Shown in pieces: positions 47,171-58,476 of a DNA stretch of 64,000 nucleotides (the first letter of the stretch is position 1; each line of letters begins with the position of its first letter). This DNA comes from Acestrorhynchus altus (taxonomy: Eukaryota > Chordata > Actinopteri > Characiformes > Acestrorhynchidae). The translations under genes were made by a program, and so were the position numbers. The notes beneath the pieces were generated by a model that had not been told where the DNA came from, did no database searches, and saw nothing but the letters and a program-made list of their open reading frames with translations. Where the stretch lies: assembly GCA_034509495.1 (NCBI GenBank), contig CM067503.1:2818820-2882819 (forward strand), read 5' to 3'.

Positions 47171-47465
47171 TACATCACACGTGCAAAAGTTTGTGGACAC
47201 CCCTATACTGCCAATAGAATAGGACCCCCTGAGAGAGAACAGATGAACCTACTGGCACATACATATTGGCACCATGCCAGCTGGGTTCAGCCTGTGGACA
47301 TTAGAGACATTTCCTTCAGCAAGAGCAGGGGGACATTAGAGGACATTAGAGAATGGGGTGTCCATGCGGTGTATACGAGTAAAAACGAGGCATGTCTTGT
47401 CTACTTAATGGAATTTCCCGTTCCGCCTTAACAACGCCTATTTAAGGTGGAACGGGACAATTCAG
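47166..47465. mobile_element. TIR-type element with terminal hairpin
   Basis: The left end reads CAAAAGTTTGTGGACACCCC (family A end). At the right, CCCGTTCCGCCTTAA at about 47418 pairs with TTAAGGTGGAACGGG at about 47441 with one mismatch. These may be two adjacent elements. Confidence 0.45.
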
Positions 47466-47609
47466 ACACCACCTTCCTGAAAATAAAGAAATATTCTGCG
47501 TGTGTTTTTATTGTTTTCTCTGCCCATAAACACCCTTTAAACGTAAAAACTGGTTTTTCTGGCTCGTTTAATTTACGTTTTTGTGTCGTTTTTTTGTAGT
47601 TTTGAAGTT

Positions 47610-47672
47610 GGTCACATGCGCTGACGTCACGTCGCCCCACAGGAAGTGGTCGTCATCCTCCGGGCGGGCTGT
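47610..47672 (+). promoter_or_regulatory. dhdds: DHDDS core promoter with CRE and ETS motifs
   Basis: A perfect CRE, TGACGTCA, lies at 47622-47629 and an ETS site, CAGGAAGTG, at 47640-47648. They sit in a local CpG-rich patch 1.2 kb upstream of the first coding exon. A possible non-coding exon 1 donor is GTGAGT at 47671. The lack of a TATA box fits a housekeeping gene. Confidence 0.55.
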
Positions 47673-47961
47673 GAGTTGGTGTGTGTCGGTTTGTGTCGGT
47701 GTGCTGTAACTGGGATTGACCGTGTGTTTAAAGGTGCTGGGGGTTTGATTGAATGGGGCCCGCTTTTCTGAGGGCATTAAGGGCGACTGTTCGACTGTAA
47801 ACACCCCCTGTAGCTTTAGCGCAGCAGCTAACCAGCTCCAGCTGAGCTGAGAGCTTTAAAGTCTTCTTTTAGGGACAGAGTCTTACTAAACACTCGGATT
47901 TGGACACACAGGGCCCTACTTTGGTGCAAACTGCTCTCTTTTCCATCACCCGTGTAGCCTA

Positions 47962-48412
47962 ATGCAGTGTTTCTCAGCCCTGGATCTAGAGGCACCCCTG
48001 CCCTTCATATTTTTAGAGCTTGTCCTGCTCTTGACCTGCTTACTGTTTGTTGTTTGGCTCATGATTGGACGTGCTGGTCACGCTGGTTGTCTTGCTTGGT
48101 CAGGTTACTTAGTGGTGGACCTAGAGGCACCCCCACCCTTCATATTTTTAGAGCTTGCACTGCCCTTGAACTGCTTAATGTATGTTGTCTCGCTTGGTCA
48201 GACTGATCATGCCCATAGACATTTCTCAACCCTGGTCCTTGAGGCACCCCTACCCTTCATATTTTAGAGCTTTTCCTTCTCCCACCACTCAGTGGAACTA
48301 CTTGTCAACTAACCAGATCATTAAGAAGTCCTTCAGAGTTGCATGGGGTGTTAAAGCAAAAATGTTCAGGGCAGAGGTGCCTCTAGGACCAGGGTCGAGA
48401 AACACTGACCCA
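47962..48412. mobile_element. Nested short inverted-repeat elements (DHDDS intron 1)
   Basis: Ends read GTTTCTCAGCCCTGG at the left and CCAGGGTCGAGAAACACTGA at the right. The start block (GAGGCACCCC, CCTTCATATTTT, AGAGCTT) recurs near 47985, 48125 and 48240. This points to tandem or nested insertion of one small DNA element. Confidence 0.7.
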
Positions 48413-48879
48413 ATGCATTGAATGGGGAGCAGTGAATGGATGTAAAAAGAGAGGGAATGAAAAGAAAAATCCCAAAGCCTTTCTCTCTTCAGGGTTGGAA
48501 AGGCTGGGATGTGTTGGTCAACAGAATTTCAGTGGGAAAAAATTAATTATGAGAATTTCTATTGGCCACTTCATCAAAGATTTGAAAATATAAATAATAT
48601 CAGGTCCATATCGGCCACTTCGGGCACTTGTTCTGTTCTCTCTCCCTTCGTCAGTTGATTGGAGGATATTCCAGGGAGTTCCCAGTTTACTCAAATAACT
48701 TGAATAAGGAAAACAAGGGGAACTGGGTGTTACTGGGTGATACTGGGGGGTTATGGGTACCTTTCTGATTCACATTGTCAAAAAGTAAAAAAAGAAGAAA
48801 TACTACCAACAAATAAGCTTGTTTTTTAAATGAAGAGTTAATAGTCCTCAATTCTCTCGTTTTAGACTGGTAAGCTCAG

Positions 48880-51800
48880 ATGTCGTGGATCCGAGAAGGA
48901 GAACTAAGCCTCCTGGAAAGGCTCTCTGCCAACATCCTGAAGGTAAAATCTACTTTCTTTTAAAGGTCAGTTAATGCATTCACATACTTTGTTTGCTGCA
49001 CTAATTTCTGAGGCGTTCAAATGGACAAACAGATTCTCCATAGAAAAGCGTTGCCAGTAGACTGGCATGGAGGGGGAGGGGGTTGGTAGGAACTTTATCT
49101 TCTTCGGAGTGATGGAGCTTCATCACTGTAGACGTTTCACATACAAACTCGACAAAGACCGACCGGAAAAGGTCTGGGTATTGTCTAGTACATCAATTTC
49201 AGACATTTGCATTCACACACAGCTCCTCTCAGTAATATCCAGAAATGTTTTGGAATACTGTGTGAAAGAGGACACTATTGTGTCCACTGAATGACCTGGT
49301 GTCTACAGTCTTGGATGTTGAGTGCACCTTGAAACGTTCAAGATATTGATGGATGAAGAAAACCGTGGTTTGCCGTACTCAAGGTGAAGTAAGCCACAGG
49401 AATGCTGGATTCCTGCACGGTTCACCGATTTCCCTGCTGCTAACATTGGCCTTTTCCACCGAAAGAACTCCTTTAGTGAACCGTCCCGTGTTTACACCAG
49501 TTTCAGTGGAACCAAGGATACGTCACAGAATTCGTCATCAACGGTAAATGGAAGTGAGAAGATGGTGGAGCGTATAATCTACCTGCAAGCATTCGTGCTG
49601 CTATGGACGTTTGTTTTGGGATGGATCAACTTTTAGCGATAGGATGACATAGAAGGTGACACCGTACGAGACGAATGGTGAGTCATCGCTCCTGTATAAC
49701 TAGACACGCCCACAGCGGTTCAAGCTGAGAAACGTACTACTGTCTGGTTTGCACTGCGAACGAATCTTTCAGGTTCCAGAACCTGTTTTTGTTGGTGGAG
49801 ATGTGCTGAACGGTACAAAATTGGTTTCGTAAACCAGAACGGAACCCATTTCACGTTGGTGAAAAAAGCTTACAGACTTACTAAACCAGGCAGCGAACAG
49901 ATGAGTTGAATCAGATGTACTTGAGCTGGAAAATGAAAAAACTGCAGGATTCTGCCACTTCGGGATCAGGACGAAAGACCACTGTATGGAAAGGTGAAGT
50001 GTATTTAATTTCCCGGGCAGTATTTTAGACGGGGTAGAACAGTGTATTTGCACTACAGATAGACCGAGGTAAACCGTCTGTAGATGGAGTCGTCTGGTAT
50101 GGAGTAACGTTATTCATGTTATTAACTGGGATTTCGTTCTTTCCACTGTGTTTCCACAGGCAGGGCCCATGCCCAAACACGTGGCCTTTATTATGGATGG
50201 CAATAGACGTTATGCACGAAAGAGACATGTGGAAAGGCAGGAGGGCCACACGCAGGGCTTTGACAAACTGGCTGAAGTGAGTATGCCTTAAAAGAGGAAC
50301 TGAGGCTAAAATACTTTTTCCTTCCGTCTATAAAGCAGCATTTTTTGGTCCTGGAGGCACCTTACCCTGCACAATTGAGAGTGTTTTCAAACCTTAAAGT
50401 CCAGAGCAGGGTCTGAACCGAGGTCCGTGTGTTTGTTGTATTGTGTACGCTTTGTTTCGGCTCGATCGATTTCATTTAACCAGCACACTAAAGAAATTTG
50501 ATGCGTCCTGTCCTCATCACATACGTGAGTTCCATCTTCCACGTCATTGATTGGTTTGTAGAGGGGTGTGTGTCTGGCATTGGCGTTTGTTCAATTTGAT
50601 TGAGTTCCAGGTGTTCCAGGTGTGCTGAATTCAGCCAGCCTCTCAAAATCCAATTCCCGTCGCACAACGAAGTGAGTGTGGCAGATTACCCTCAGATTCA
50701 GTTCTGTTCACAAATATCTCGTGCTGCTTCCTGATGCACGTGTATACGATTGTTCCAAAAGTCTGAACTACCTAAAAAAGTGTTTTCACACCGCAAAAAC
50801 AAACCTGACCATGGTTCAGTACATCCGGACTGAGACCATCTCTTTGGGTTGGACCAAATTCTGGTCCTTTGCTCTGAACCTGCACCTGCACCAGACCAAA
50901 CAAGGTAGATGTGAAAGCACCATTGGTGTTTCCCCTGTCTCCAGCACACCTAGTTCATCTACTCAGCGTTACAGAGTGTGTTAAAGCAGAGAATCCGTTA
51001 AAAATGGGGTGCAGGGGTGCCCCTAGGACCTAGTTTGAGAAACACTGTTTTAAATGGGATGAAATGGAGACTGATGGTGAATTTCATGTTGACCTCTAGT
51101 GGATTTAATCTGTTATTACAGTCTTGTGATCTGTACCCAAATGACATAGAACAGAAGTTGATTAATTCCATGCAATGCTGGTCAAGAGCTGGTTACCTGA
51201 CTTGCTTACCAGTATAGGATATGGTTTTGTGACCAGCTTAGACCATTTGGAACCAGGTACCAGCAAGAGCTTGTCAAAGGCTGGACTTTTCAGCTGGGTA
51301 GTAAAGTATGGGTCCTACAGCATTGTTTCTCAACCCTGGTCCTGGTGGCACCCCTACCCTGCATATTTTAGAGCTCACACCACACCTGATTGAACTAATC
51401 AGCCCATTATCAGCCCCTTCAGATTTACATGGGGTGCGTTAAAACTGAAACGTGTAAGGTGGGGGTGCCTTTAGGACGAGGGTTGAGAAACACTGGTCTA
51501 CAAGCAGGGGTGGGCAACTCCGGTTCTGGAGTGCCACATTCCTGCACAGCTTTGTGCTCCTCCTTCTCAAGCCCACCTGATTCAACTCAACTGTTAATTA
51601 ACAGGTTTAGTCGGTGTGTTCGAGGAGGGAAATCAGTTGGGATGTAATGGAACTGAGGAAAATCTCGTATTGTTTAGCTACAAATCCGTCGAATGCGGTT
51701 TTGTTAAACACGGGGCCGATAAAGAACACCCGATGAGCCCATTTGTGCCTGTATTTTTGTATTTTTTCAACACAAATACACAATGCATAAACAGGCCATC

Positions 51801-54800
51801 AGCCACAGGTAGTCACGGACTCACGGTGTACCAACACCTCCTCGGGTGTCGTTTCAGTGGGTCTTGAACGTGAACCTGAGGCTGGAACAACCTTGCTTTT
51901 TGGCGTCGATTGATCTGACTGTGAATCTGCTAACGCACTTCGCTCACCTTTGGCTCGGGATAAGTGTGGACCAGGACGTGAGCGCAATGAGTGCACAGTG
52001 CCGACGGTGAATATCTGCAGTCTTTAGCTTTACCGCAGGAAATGCACACCGCTTAACTATCGTCAACAAAGTTCAGATTGAAAAACTCCCTCAGGACACT
52101 TGTTTTCTTACCACATTCGGACATTTTCATTATTTATTTAAGTATAAAGTAAACAACGTTCACGTGCGGGCTCTAAAAGATGACCTGCAGGGCGGAAATC
52201 AATGTGTATGAAGAACCGGCCGTGTAAAATGGTGTCGGAATTAGTCGTATTTATTGTGTTTCTGCTTGTCAAAAGTCAGTTGTTCTGTTTCATGTGGCAG
52301 CAGCGATTTTAAATCCTCTTTCGATGAAAATTGGCCCTAAAACATTGGTCATCCCTAGAAATCAGCAAACTCTGCAGGAAGCTGGCAGTTCATGACCAGG
52401 GTTGCCTACTTGGGTGTAGGGGTGGGGAACGTCAGTCCTGGAGGACCAGGTGTGCCAGGAAATCAGAATTTGGGTTCCCCATCTCAGTTTAAAGTGTTGA
52501 AACTACTTAAACATCTGACTGCCTCACAATTTGAGTGCGAGTTCTATTTCAGGATAGATCTGTCACAGGATTCTGATGCTCCATCCAGCCTATTCTGCTG
52601 ATTTCACCCCATCAATAATGATATATTAAAATAATACTGCACATATACTCATTTTATGGCCAGAAATTTCAAAAATTCAATGAAGCTGATTGCTTGGCTG
52701 TTCCAGTCCTGTGTAGTTAATCTAGCCTTGTTCTAACAATGTCTAAGATGCACCACAAGTCACTGATATTGGAGACGTTTAAATAACACACTTTTCCGTG
52801 ATACCCTGCCTTAGACTCTGCGCTGGTGTTTGAACCTGGACATCCACGAGGTGACGGTTTACGCCTTCAGCATAGAAAACTTTAAGCGCTCTAAAGAGGA
52901 GGTGGACGGCCTGATGGAGCTGGCCAAAGAGAAGTTCCTCCGTCTGCTGGACGAACAGTGAGTCACCTGACAAACCTGTGCTGTGTTCATGTGATAACAT
53001 GAAATGTTGCTCGCTCATCAGGCAATAACACTTGTAAACTCTATGTCCAAAAGTTTGAGGACACCTCTTCCAGTGAATGCATTGATCTACACCCATTACT
53101 GACAAAGATGTGCAAATGCACACGCAGTCTATAGGCGCCAAGTGTGAACTAGAGGGAAATAAACACAACCGTGGAACTGTGTTTTCTGGAATGATGGTTC
53201 ATCTGAACACTTTGGGGATGAGATCATCCTACAATACTTACCATTACTAATGCTCTGGTCAGTGAATACAACCAACTCCTCACAACAGTGGTTCAAAACC
53301 TAGTAGAAAGTCTTCCATGGAGAGTAGAGACAGTTATGTCATTAAAATGAGTGAATGAATGAAGTTAGACTTGTCTAGTACCTTTCTAGACACCAAAGGA
53401 TGCTTTACAATCAGCACTCAAACAACACCAAATCGCCAATCGTGCACAGTGTACTCTACTGGAAATGACCGTCCAACTGGGGGAGTTCAGTCCATATCTG
53501 GGTGCATAGACCCTCATTCACACACCAGGGCATGTTTTTGGAATGTCGGAAACCCATGCAGACACCTGGAGAACATGCAAACTCCACCCAGATAGGGCCT
53601 CAAACCCTATCCACCATGACACTGCACCACCCAAATGCAGGAGAAACTCTTTTTAATAAAATTAATGTCAGAAAGCAGGTGTCCTAATACTTTTGTCCAC
53701 ACAGTATATTATCACTTTCTGTGACGAGATGTTACACAAACCCACCATTTCACTAAATCTGTAATTGAGCATGCATAGAAAATCCATAAATTACAGTTTG
53801 TGTGTGTGAGTTGTTTAAGGTTGACTGACGCAAGCTTTATTTTGGGTTCTTTTGTGTGTGTTTTAAGAGAGAACCTTGAGAAGCATGGCGTGTGTATTCG
53901 GGTACTGGGAGACCTCACGTTACTGCCGGAAGACCTCCAGCACCTCATTGCAAAAGCAGTGGTCTCTACTAGAGCACATAACAAGTAAGAACATCACTGG
54001 CTTCCGCTGCTGAGACTGCGTCTGCGAAATGGTATCTCACATTATCGTCCTCTGAGCATCCAGAGAACTCAGTACGTAAAGAAGACAGAACTGCAGGTCA
54101 TTAAAAGAAAACCTCTTCCATTACATTTAGCGCCGAAGCAGGACTGGTGAACCTGTCTCTTTACGTATCTGTATGGTTTACATAACCGTCTACATAAACC
54201 CCCGCCCAGTAGAGGGCCTTTAAACACAACAGCTGCTTTGCGTGTGTATGGATTGAGGTTGACGTCTCTATGCCAGATGGAGAAGACCGAAGTGGACATC
54301 AGCACAATCTAGTAAGGCTAAATCACAGTGTGCTGTGCTGCCACACTAATATGCACCAGCCAATCAGAGCAGAGCTTGTGTAGTGTAGTTAGTATACCTA
54401 CTACTATAGCACTAGTATAGTTTTCAATCTACGAGACAGGTTTTCTCAGAGCTCCGACAGTCTTCATGCCTCATCACACCTCAAAACGCACACTGATTTG
54501 AGTTGTTCTGTGTGTTTGTTCTCCATAGAATGTACTGGTGTGATGATTTCTCACTGTACGAGCTGTGGTTCCAGCTTTACGGTATCTAAGCTGCTTTCTC
54601 TTTCTCTGCTGACAGGTGTTTTCTGAATGTTTGCTTTGCGTACACGTCAAGACACGAAATAGCCAACGCAGTCAAAGAGATGGCTTGGGGTGTTGAGGAA
54701 GGCCTGATAAAGTCTAGGTATGTTTCAGTTGATCGATTGTTTGATCAAAATCATATTGTGGTTGTATCTAAATCCAGAGTCTCCATTAATTCTGTCTTAA

Positions 54801-57800
54801 TCTTAAGTGATGTGTCAGAGGCGCTGTTGAATGAGTGCCTGTACACCAGCAGTTCCCCGAACCCTGACCTGCTCATCCGCACATCCGGGGAGGTGCGACT
54901 TAGTGACTTTCTGCTGTGGCAGGTACGGAGCCTCATAAAGCCCTACAATGAACTTAACTTGCTGAGTACAATAGTAAAATTATGGTATGGGTACTACAGT
55001 CTATATCACAGTCTAACTCCATTAAAGAGCAGAAACTGTACTACAGTGAAAGTACGGTACCGTATCACAATGTAACTCCGTTAAAAGAGCAGAACTGTAC
55101 TACAGTGAAAGTATGGTACCGTATGACAATCTAACTCCGTTAAAGAGCAGAAACTGTACTACAGTGAAAGTACGATTCCTTATCACAATCTAACTCCGTT
55201 AAAGAACAGAAGCTACTACAGTGAAATGCAGTACCGTATCTCATCTAACTCCGTTAAAAGAGCAGAAACTGTACTACAGTGAAAATCTTGATTACCGTAT
55301 CACAATCTAACTCCGTTAAGAGCAGAAACTGTACTACAGTGAAAATCACGATTCATATCACAATCTAACTCCGTTAAAGAGCAGAAACTGTACTACAGTG
55401 AAAGTCACGATTACCCGTATCACAATCTAACTCCGTTAAAAGAGCAGAAGCATACTACAGTGATCTGAACCGTATCACAATGTAACTCCGTTAAAGAGCA
55501 GAAACTGTACTACAGTGAAAGTGCGATACCGTATCACAATGTAACTCCGTTAAAGAGCAGAAACTGTACTACAGTGAAAGTACGGTACCGTATGACAATC
55601 TAACTCCGTTAAAGAGCAGAAACTTTGTACTACAGTGAAATGCAATTACCCGTATGACAATCTAACTCCGTTAAAAGAGCAGAAACTATACTGGTAGAGA
55701 AAGTACGGTGCCCATTATGACGAAATCACTCCGTTAAAGGCAACCATACTACAGTGAAAGAAATGCGGTGCCGTATGACAATCTAACTCCGTTAAAGAGC
55801 AGAAACCGTACTACAGTGAAAGTACGGTACCGTATCGCGATCTGACTCCGTTAAAGAGCAGAAACCGTACTACAGTGAAAGTACGGTACCGTATGACAAT
55901 CTAACTCCGTTAAAGAGCAGAAACCGTACTACAGTGAAAGTACGGTGCCGCAGCCCGCGATCTGACTCCGTTAAGAGCGAAACCGTACTACAGTGAAAGT
56001 CACGTTACCGTATCCTGTCTTAACTCCGTTGAGCAGAACTGTACTACGGTGATATGGTGCCGTATATGACAATCTAACTCCGTTAAGAGCGGCTTATGCA
56101 GTGAAAATCTGATTACTTATGCAATCTAACCGTTAAAGGCAAACTGTACTACAGTGAAAATGCGATTGCGATATCTCCACAATCTAACTCCGTTAAGAGC
56201 AGAAACTGTACTACAGTGAAAATGCGATGCCGTATCACAATCTAACTCCGTTAAAAAAGAGCAGAAACTGTACTACAGTGAAAGTACGATTCCTTATCAC
56301 AATCTAACTCCGTTAAAGAGCAGAAACTGTACTACAGTGAAAGTACGGTACCGTATCACAATCTAACTCCGTTAAAGAGCAGAAAACGTACTACAGTGAA
56401 AATACGGTACAGTATCACAATCTAACTCCGTTAAAAGAGCAAAACTACTACAGTGAAATGCAGTACCGTATCACAATGTAACTCCGTTAAGAGCAGAAAC
56501 TGTACTACAGTGAAATGCAATTGCCATTATGACAATGTAACTCGATTAAGAGCAGAAACTGTACTACAATTGAAATCCTAAATTTACCGTATGACAATCT
56601 AACTCCGTTAAAGAGCAGAAACTGTACTACAGTGAAAGTACGGTGCCGTATGACAATCTAACTCCGTTAAAGAGCAGAAACCATCACTAGTGAAAGAAAT
56701 CTGATGCAAAACATGACAATCTATCCGTTAAGAGCAGAAACCGTACTACTGATTGAAATCACGATTACCCGTGTCGCGATCTGACTCCGTTAAGAGCAAA
56801 CGATGCCTACAGTGAAATGCGATTACCGTATGACGTAATCTAACTCCGTTAAAAAGGCAGAAACTGTACTACAGTGAAAATGCAGTGCCGTGTGACAAAT
56901 GCTCCGTTAAAGAGCAGAAACCATACTACAATTGAAATCACGGTACGTATGACAATCCTAACTCGTTAAAGCAGAAACCGTGCTACAGTGAAAATCACGA
57001 TTGCCGTCATCATGATCTACTCCGTTAAAGAGCAGAAACCGTACTACAGTGAAAGTACGGTACCGTATCACAATCTGACTCCGTTAAAGAGCAGAAACCG
57101 TACTACAGTGAAAGTACGGTACCGCATCACAATCTAACCCCGTTAAAGAGCAGAAACCGTACTACAGTGAAAGTACGGTACCGTATCACGTGTACAGTTT
57201 CTATTGTTTTTGAATATATTTCTTTTGCTTTCCTGTGATTTATAGTTTTGTGGTATTGTTTGCTCCACAGACGTCTCACTCTTGCCTAGTGTTCCAGTCC
57301 ATCCTGTGGCCAGAATACTCCTTCTGGAACCTCTGTGAGGCTATTTTACAGTACCAGCAGAATTTCCATGGTTTACAGGTATGACATTCTGTAGCATAAC
57401 AGAAATATTAGGGACATGGATGGACAGACATAGATACAGGTAGAGTTTCCATCCCAACGGTTCACAAATCCATCCACTGCAGCTCTGTGAAGAAACTTGA
57501 GAAGGCGATGGCGTCGTGATTAGTCGCAGGATCGAAACAGACAAAATGGAGAGATTTAACTCGATCTTGGCTCTTAAGCAGGATCATCTTTACAAATGGC
57601 TGCAATCGTTTTATGGCTGTGGTGTTTGTAGTTCGGAGATGCTTAGCGGGACAATCAGCTGAAAATCTCTGTGCCACTCCAGTGATGTCCACCATACATT
57701 CTGAGAATTTTAGAACATCGAAATCAACTTTTAGAAAAGCTGTGTCCAGATGGGTTTTGGCCTTCGTCTCTGCATTTTTAAAACTTGGTGGATGAAAAAG

Positions 57801-58476
57801 CACTGCAGACACAACAGTACATGGCAGTGAAAACTCAAGCTGCATCCCATTGCTCAGGCGCTACATCATGGAAGGCTGTTCTAGAGCAAAGCGTCCTTCA
57901 TATACAGTAGAGAAATCTACCACCAGTGTTATTTGAAGGACACTGCTGAGGTATCCTTTTAGGCCCTCGGTTTCCCACAGTCCTCAGCCACCAAAAGGGT
58001 AAAAGCAGGACCCGGAAAAAGGGTGGAGAACGAGGCCTCCGGATGCAGAGTTCGTTTTAAAATGTTCGTTTAGTTTCTTTGAAGCTCTGGATTTTTTAAG
58101 CTCTGGATTTAAATTTAAAATAATGTGAAATAAGCAAATTGAGGCGATGTGACAGATTTACACCCCTAGGTCACACCTATTCCTGTTCCTTGAACCCAGT
58201 GTTAAGGATGTGTTGGTATGACTTGCATTGCAGAAAGCTCGGGAGATGTACAGAGAGGGCCAAGCCATGCAGCAGCTGGAATCGGACCACTCGTGTGTGG
58301 CCGACATGCTCCAGCACCGGGGCAACGGCAAGCCCATGGACCCCCACTACCGACAAACAGCCCTGCTCAGCTACACAAAGAACCGAGAGGAGAGAGTGCA
58401 GCGCTTCCTTGGTGCTCTGCAGCAGAAGAGGGACACTTTCTTCGACCATTTGAGCAGTCTGTCCATTGTGGCTTAG
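48880..58476 (+). CDS. dhdds: Dehydrodolichyl diphosphate synthase catalytic subunit, complete
   Basis: This cis-prenyltransferase chain works with NUS1/NgBR at the endoplasmic reticulum. It elongates farnesyl diphosphate with isopentenyl diphosphate to make dolichol precursors for protein glycosylation. Coding exons: 48880-48942, 50160-50276, 52815-52957, 53868-53984, 54616-54717, 54808-54922, 57271-57378, 58234-58476. Phases close to 1008 nt (335 residues); human DHDDS has 333. The start is MSWIREGELSLLERL. Key motifs are IMDGNRRYA with catalytic Asp34, VERQEGHTQGFDKLAE, VYAFSIENFKRSKEEVDGLM, NVCFAYTSRHEI and LIRTSGEVRLSDFLLWQ. Lys42, whose change to Glu causes human retinitis pigmentosa 59, is conserved. 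The C-terminal tail after about residue 256 is less conserved, as usual. The start is the first ATG in the exon after the TTTTAG acceptor. Intron 7 carries a large minisatellite. Confidence 0.97.
50977..51045. mobile_element. Terminal fragment of a GTTTCTCAACC-type element (DHDDS intron 3)
   Basis: The stretch GGGTGCAGGGGTGCCCCTAG followed by GTTTGAGAAACACTG is the right end of the element class seen at 47962-48412 and 51322-51497. Confidence 0.5.
51322..51497. mobile_element. Short inverted-repeat element, complete copy (DHDDS intron 3)
   Basis: The left end is TTTCTCAACCCTGGTCCTGG and the right end AGGACGAGGGTTGAGAAACA, near-perfect inverted copies. It is about 175 bp with no coding capacity. 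Confidence 0.75.
51505..51645. repeat. Dispersed GGGCAACTCCGG-type fish repeat
   Basis: GGGGTGGGCAACTCCGGTTC, CACCTGATTCAACTCAACTG and TTAGTCGGTGTGTTCGAG match a repeat common in fish genomes. A related piece lies near 39170-39280. Confidence 0.55.
53038..53706. mobile_element. Family A element with both ends, interrupted by unrelated DNA (DHDDS intron 4)
   Basis: The left end TATGTCCAAAAGTTTGAGGA and the right end AGGTGTCCTAATACTTTTGT are inverted copies. The interior shows the reverse-orientation family A block (GGAATGATGG, CAACAGTGGTTCAAAACCTA). Bases about 53370-53640 do not belong to the family and look like a secondary insertion. Confidence 0.7.
55005..57190. repeat. 59-bp minisatellite, about 37 copies (DHDDS intron 7)
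   Basis: The unit begins TAACTCCGTTAAAGAGCAGA, continues AACTGTACTACAGTGAAAGT and ends ACGGTACCGTATCACAATC. It contains the 12-bp palindrome TACGGTACCGTA. Outer copies are nearly identical. Central copies (about 55600-57000) show many small deletions and odd substitutions. It fills almost the whole 2.35 kb intron and includes no part of exons 7 or 8. Confidence 0.97.

Larger units (their letters stand above)
45706..47600. other. AGO1-DHDDS divergent spacer
   Basis: No gene is recognisable. It is AT-rich apart from a LINE 3' fragment, a tRNA-like SINE and a family A-type element. Confidence 0.7.

Noticed and set aside
54680..55075. 131-codon frame spanning DHDDS exons 6-7 and beyond
   Set aside because: It simply reads through intron 6 and into the minisatellite of intron 7. 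The true exons are 54616-54717 and 54808-54922.
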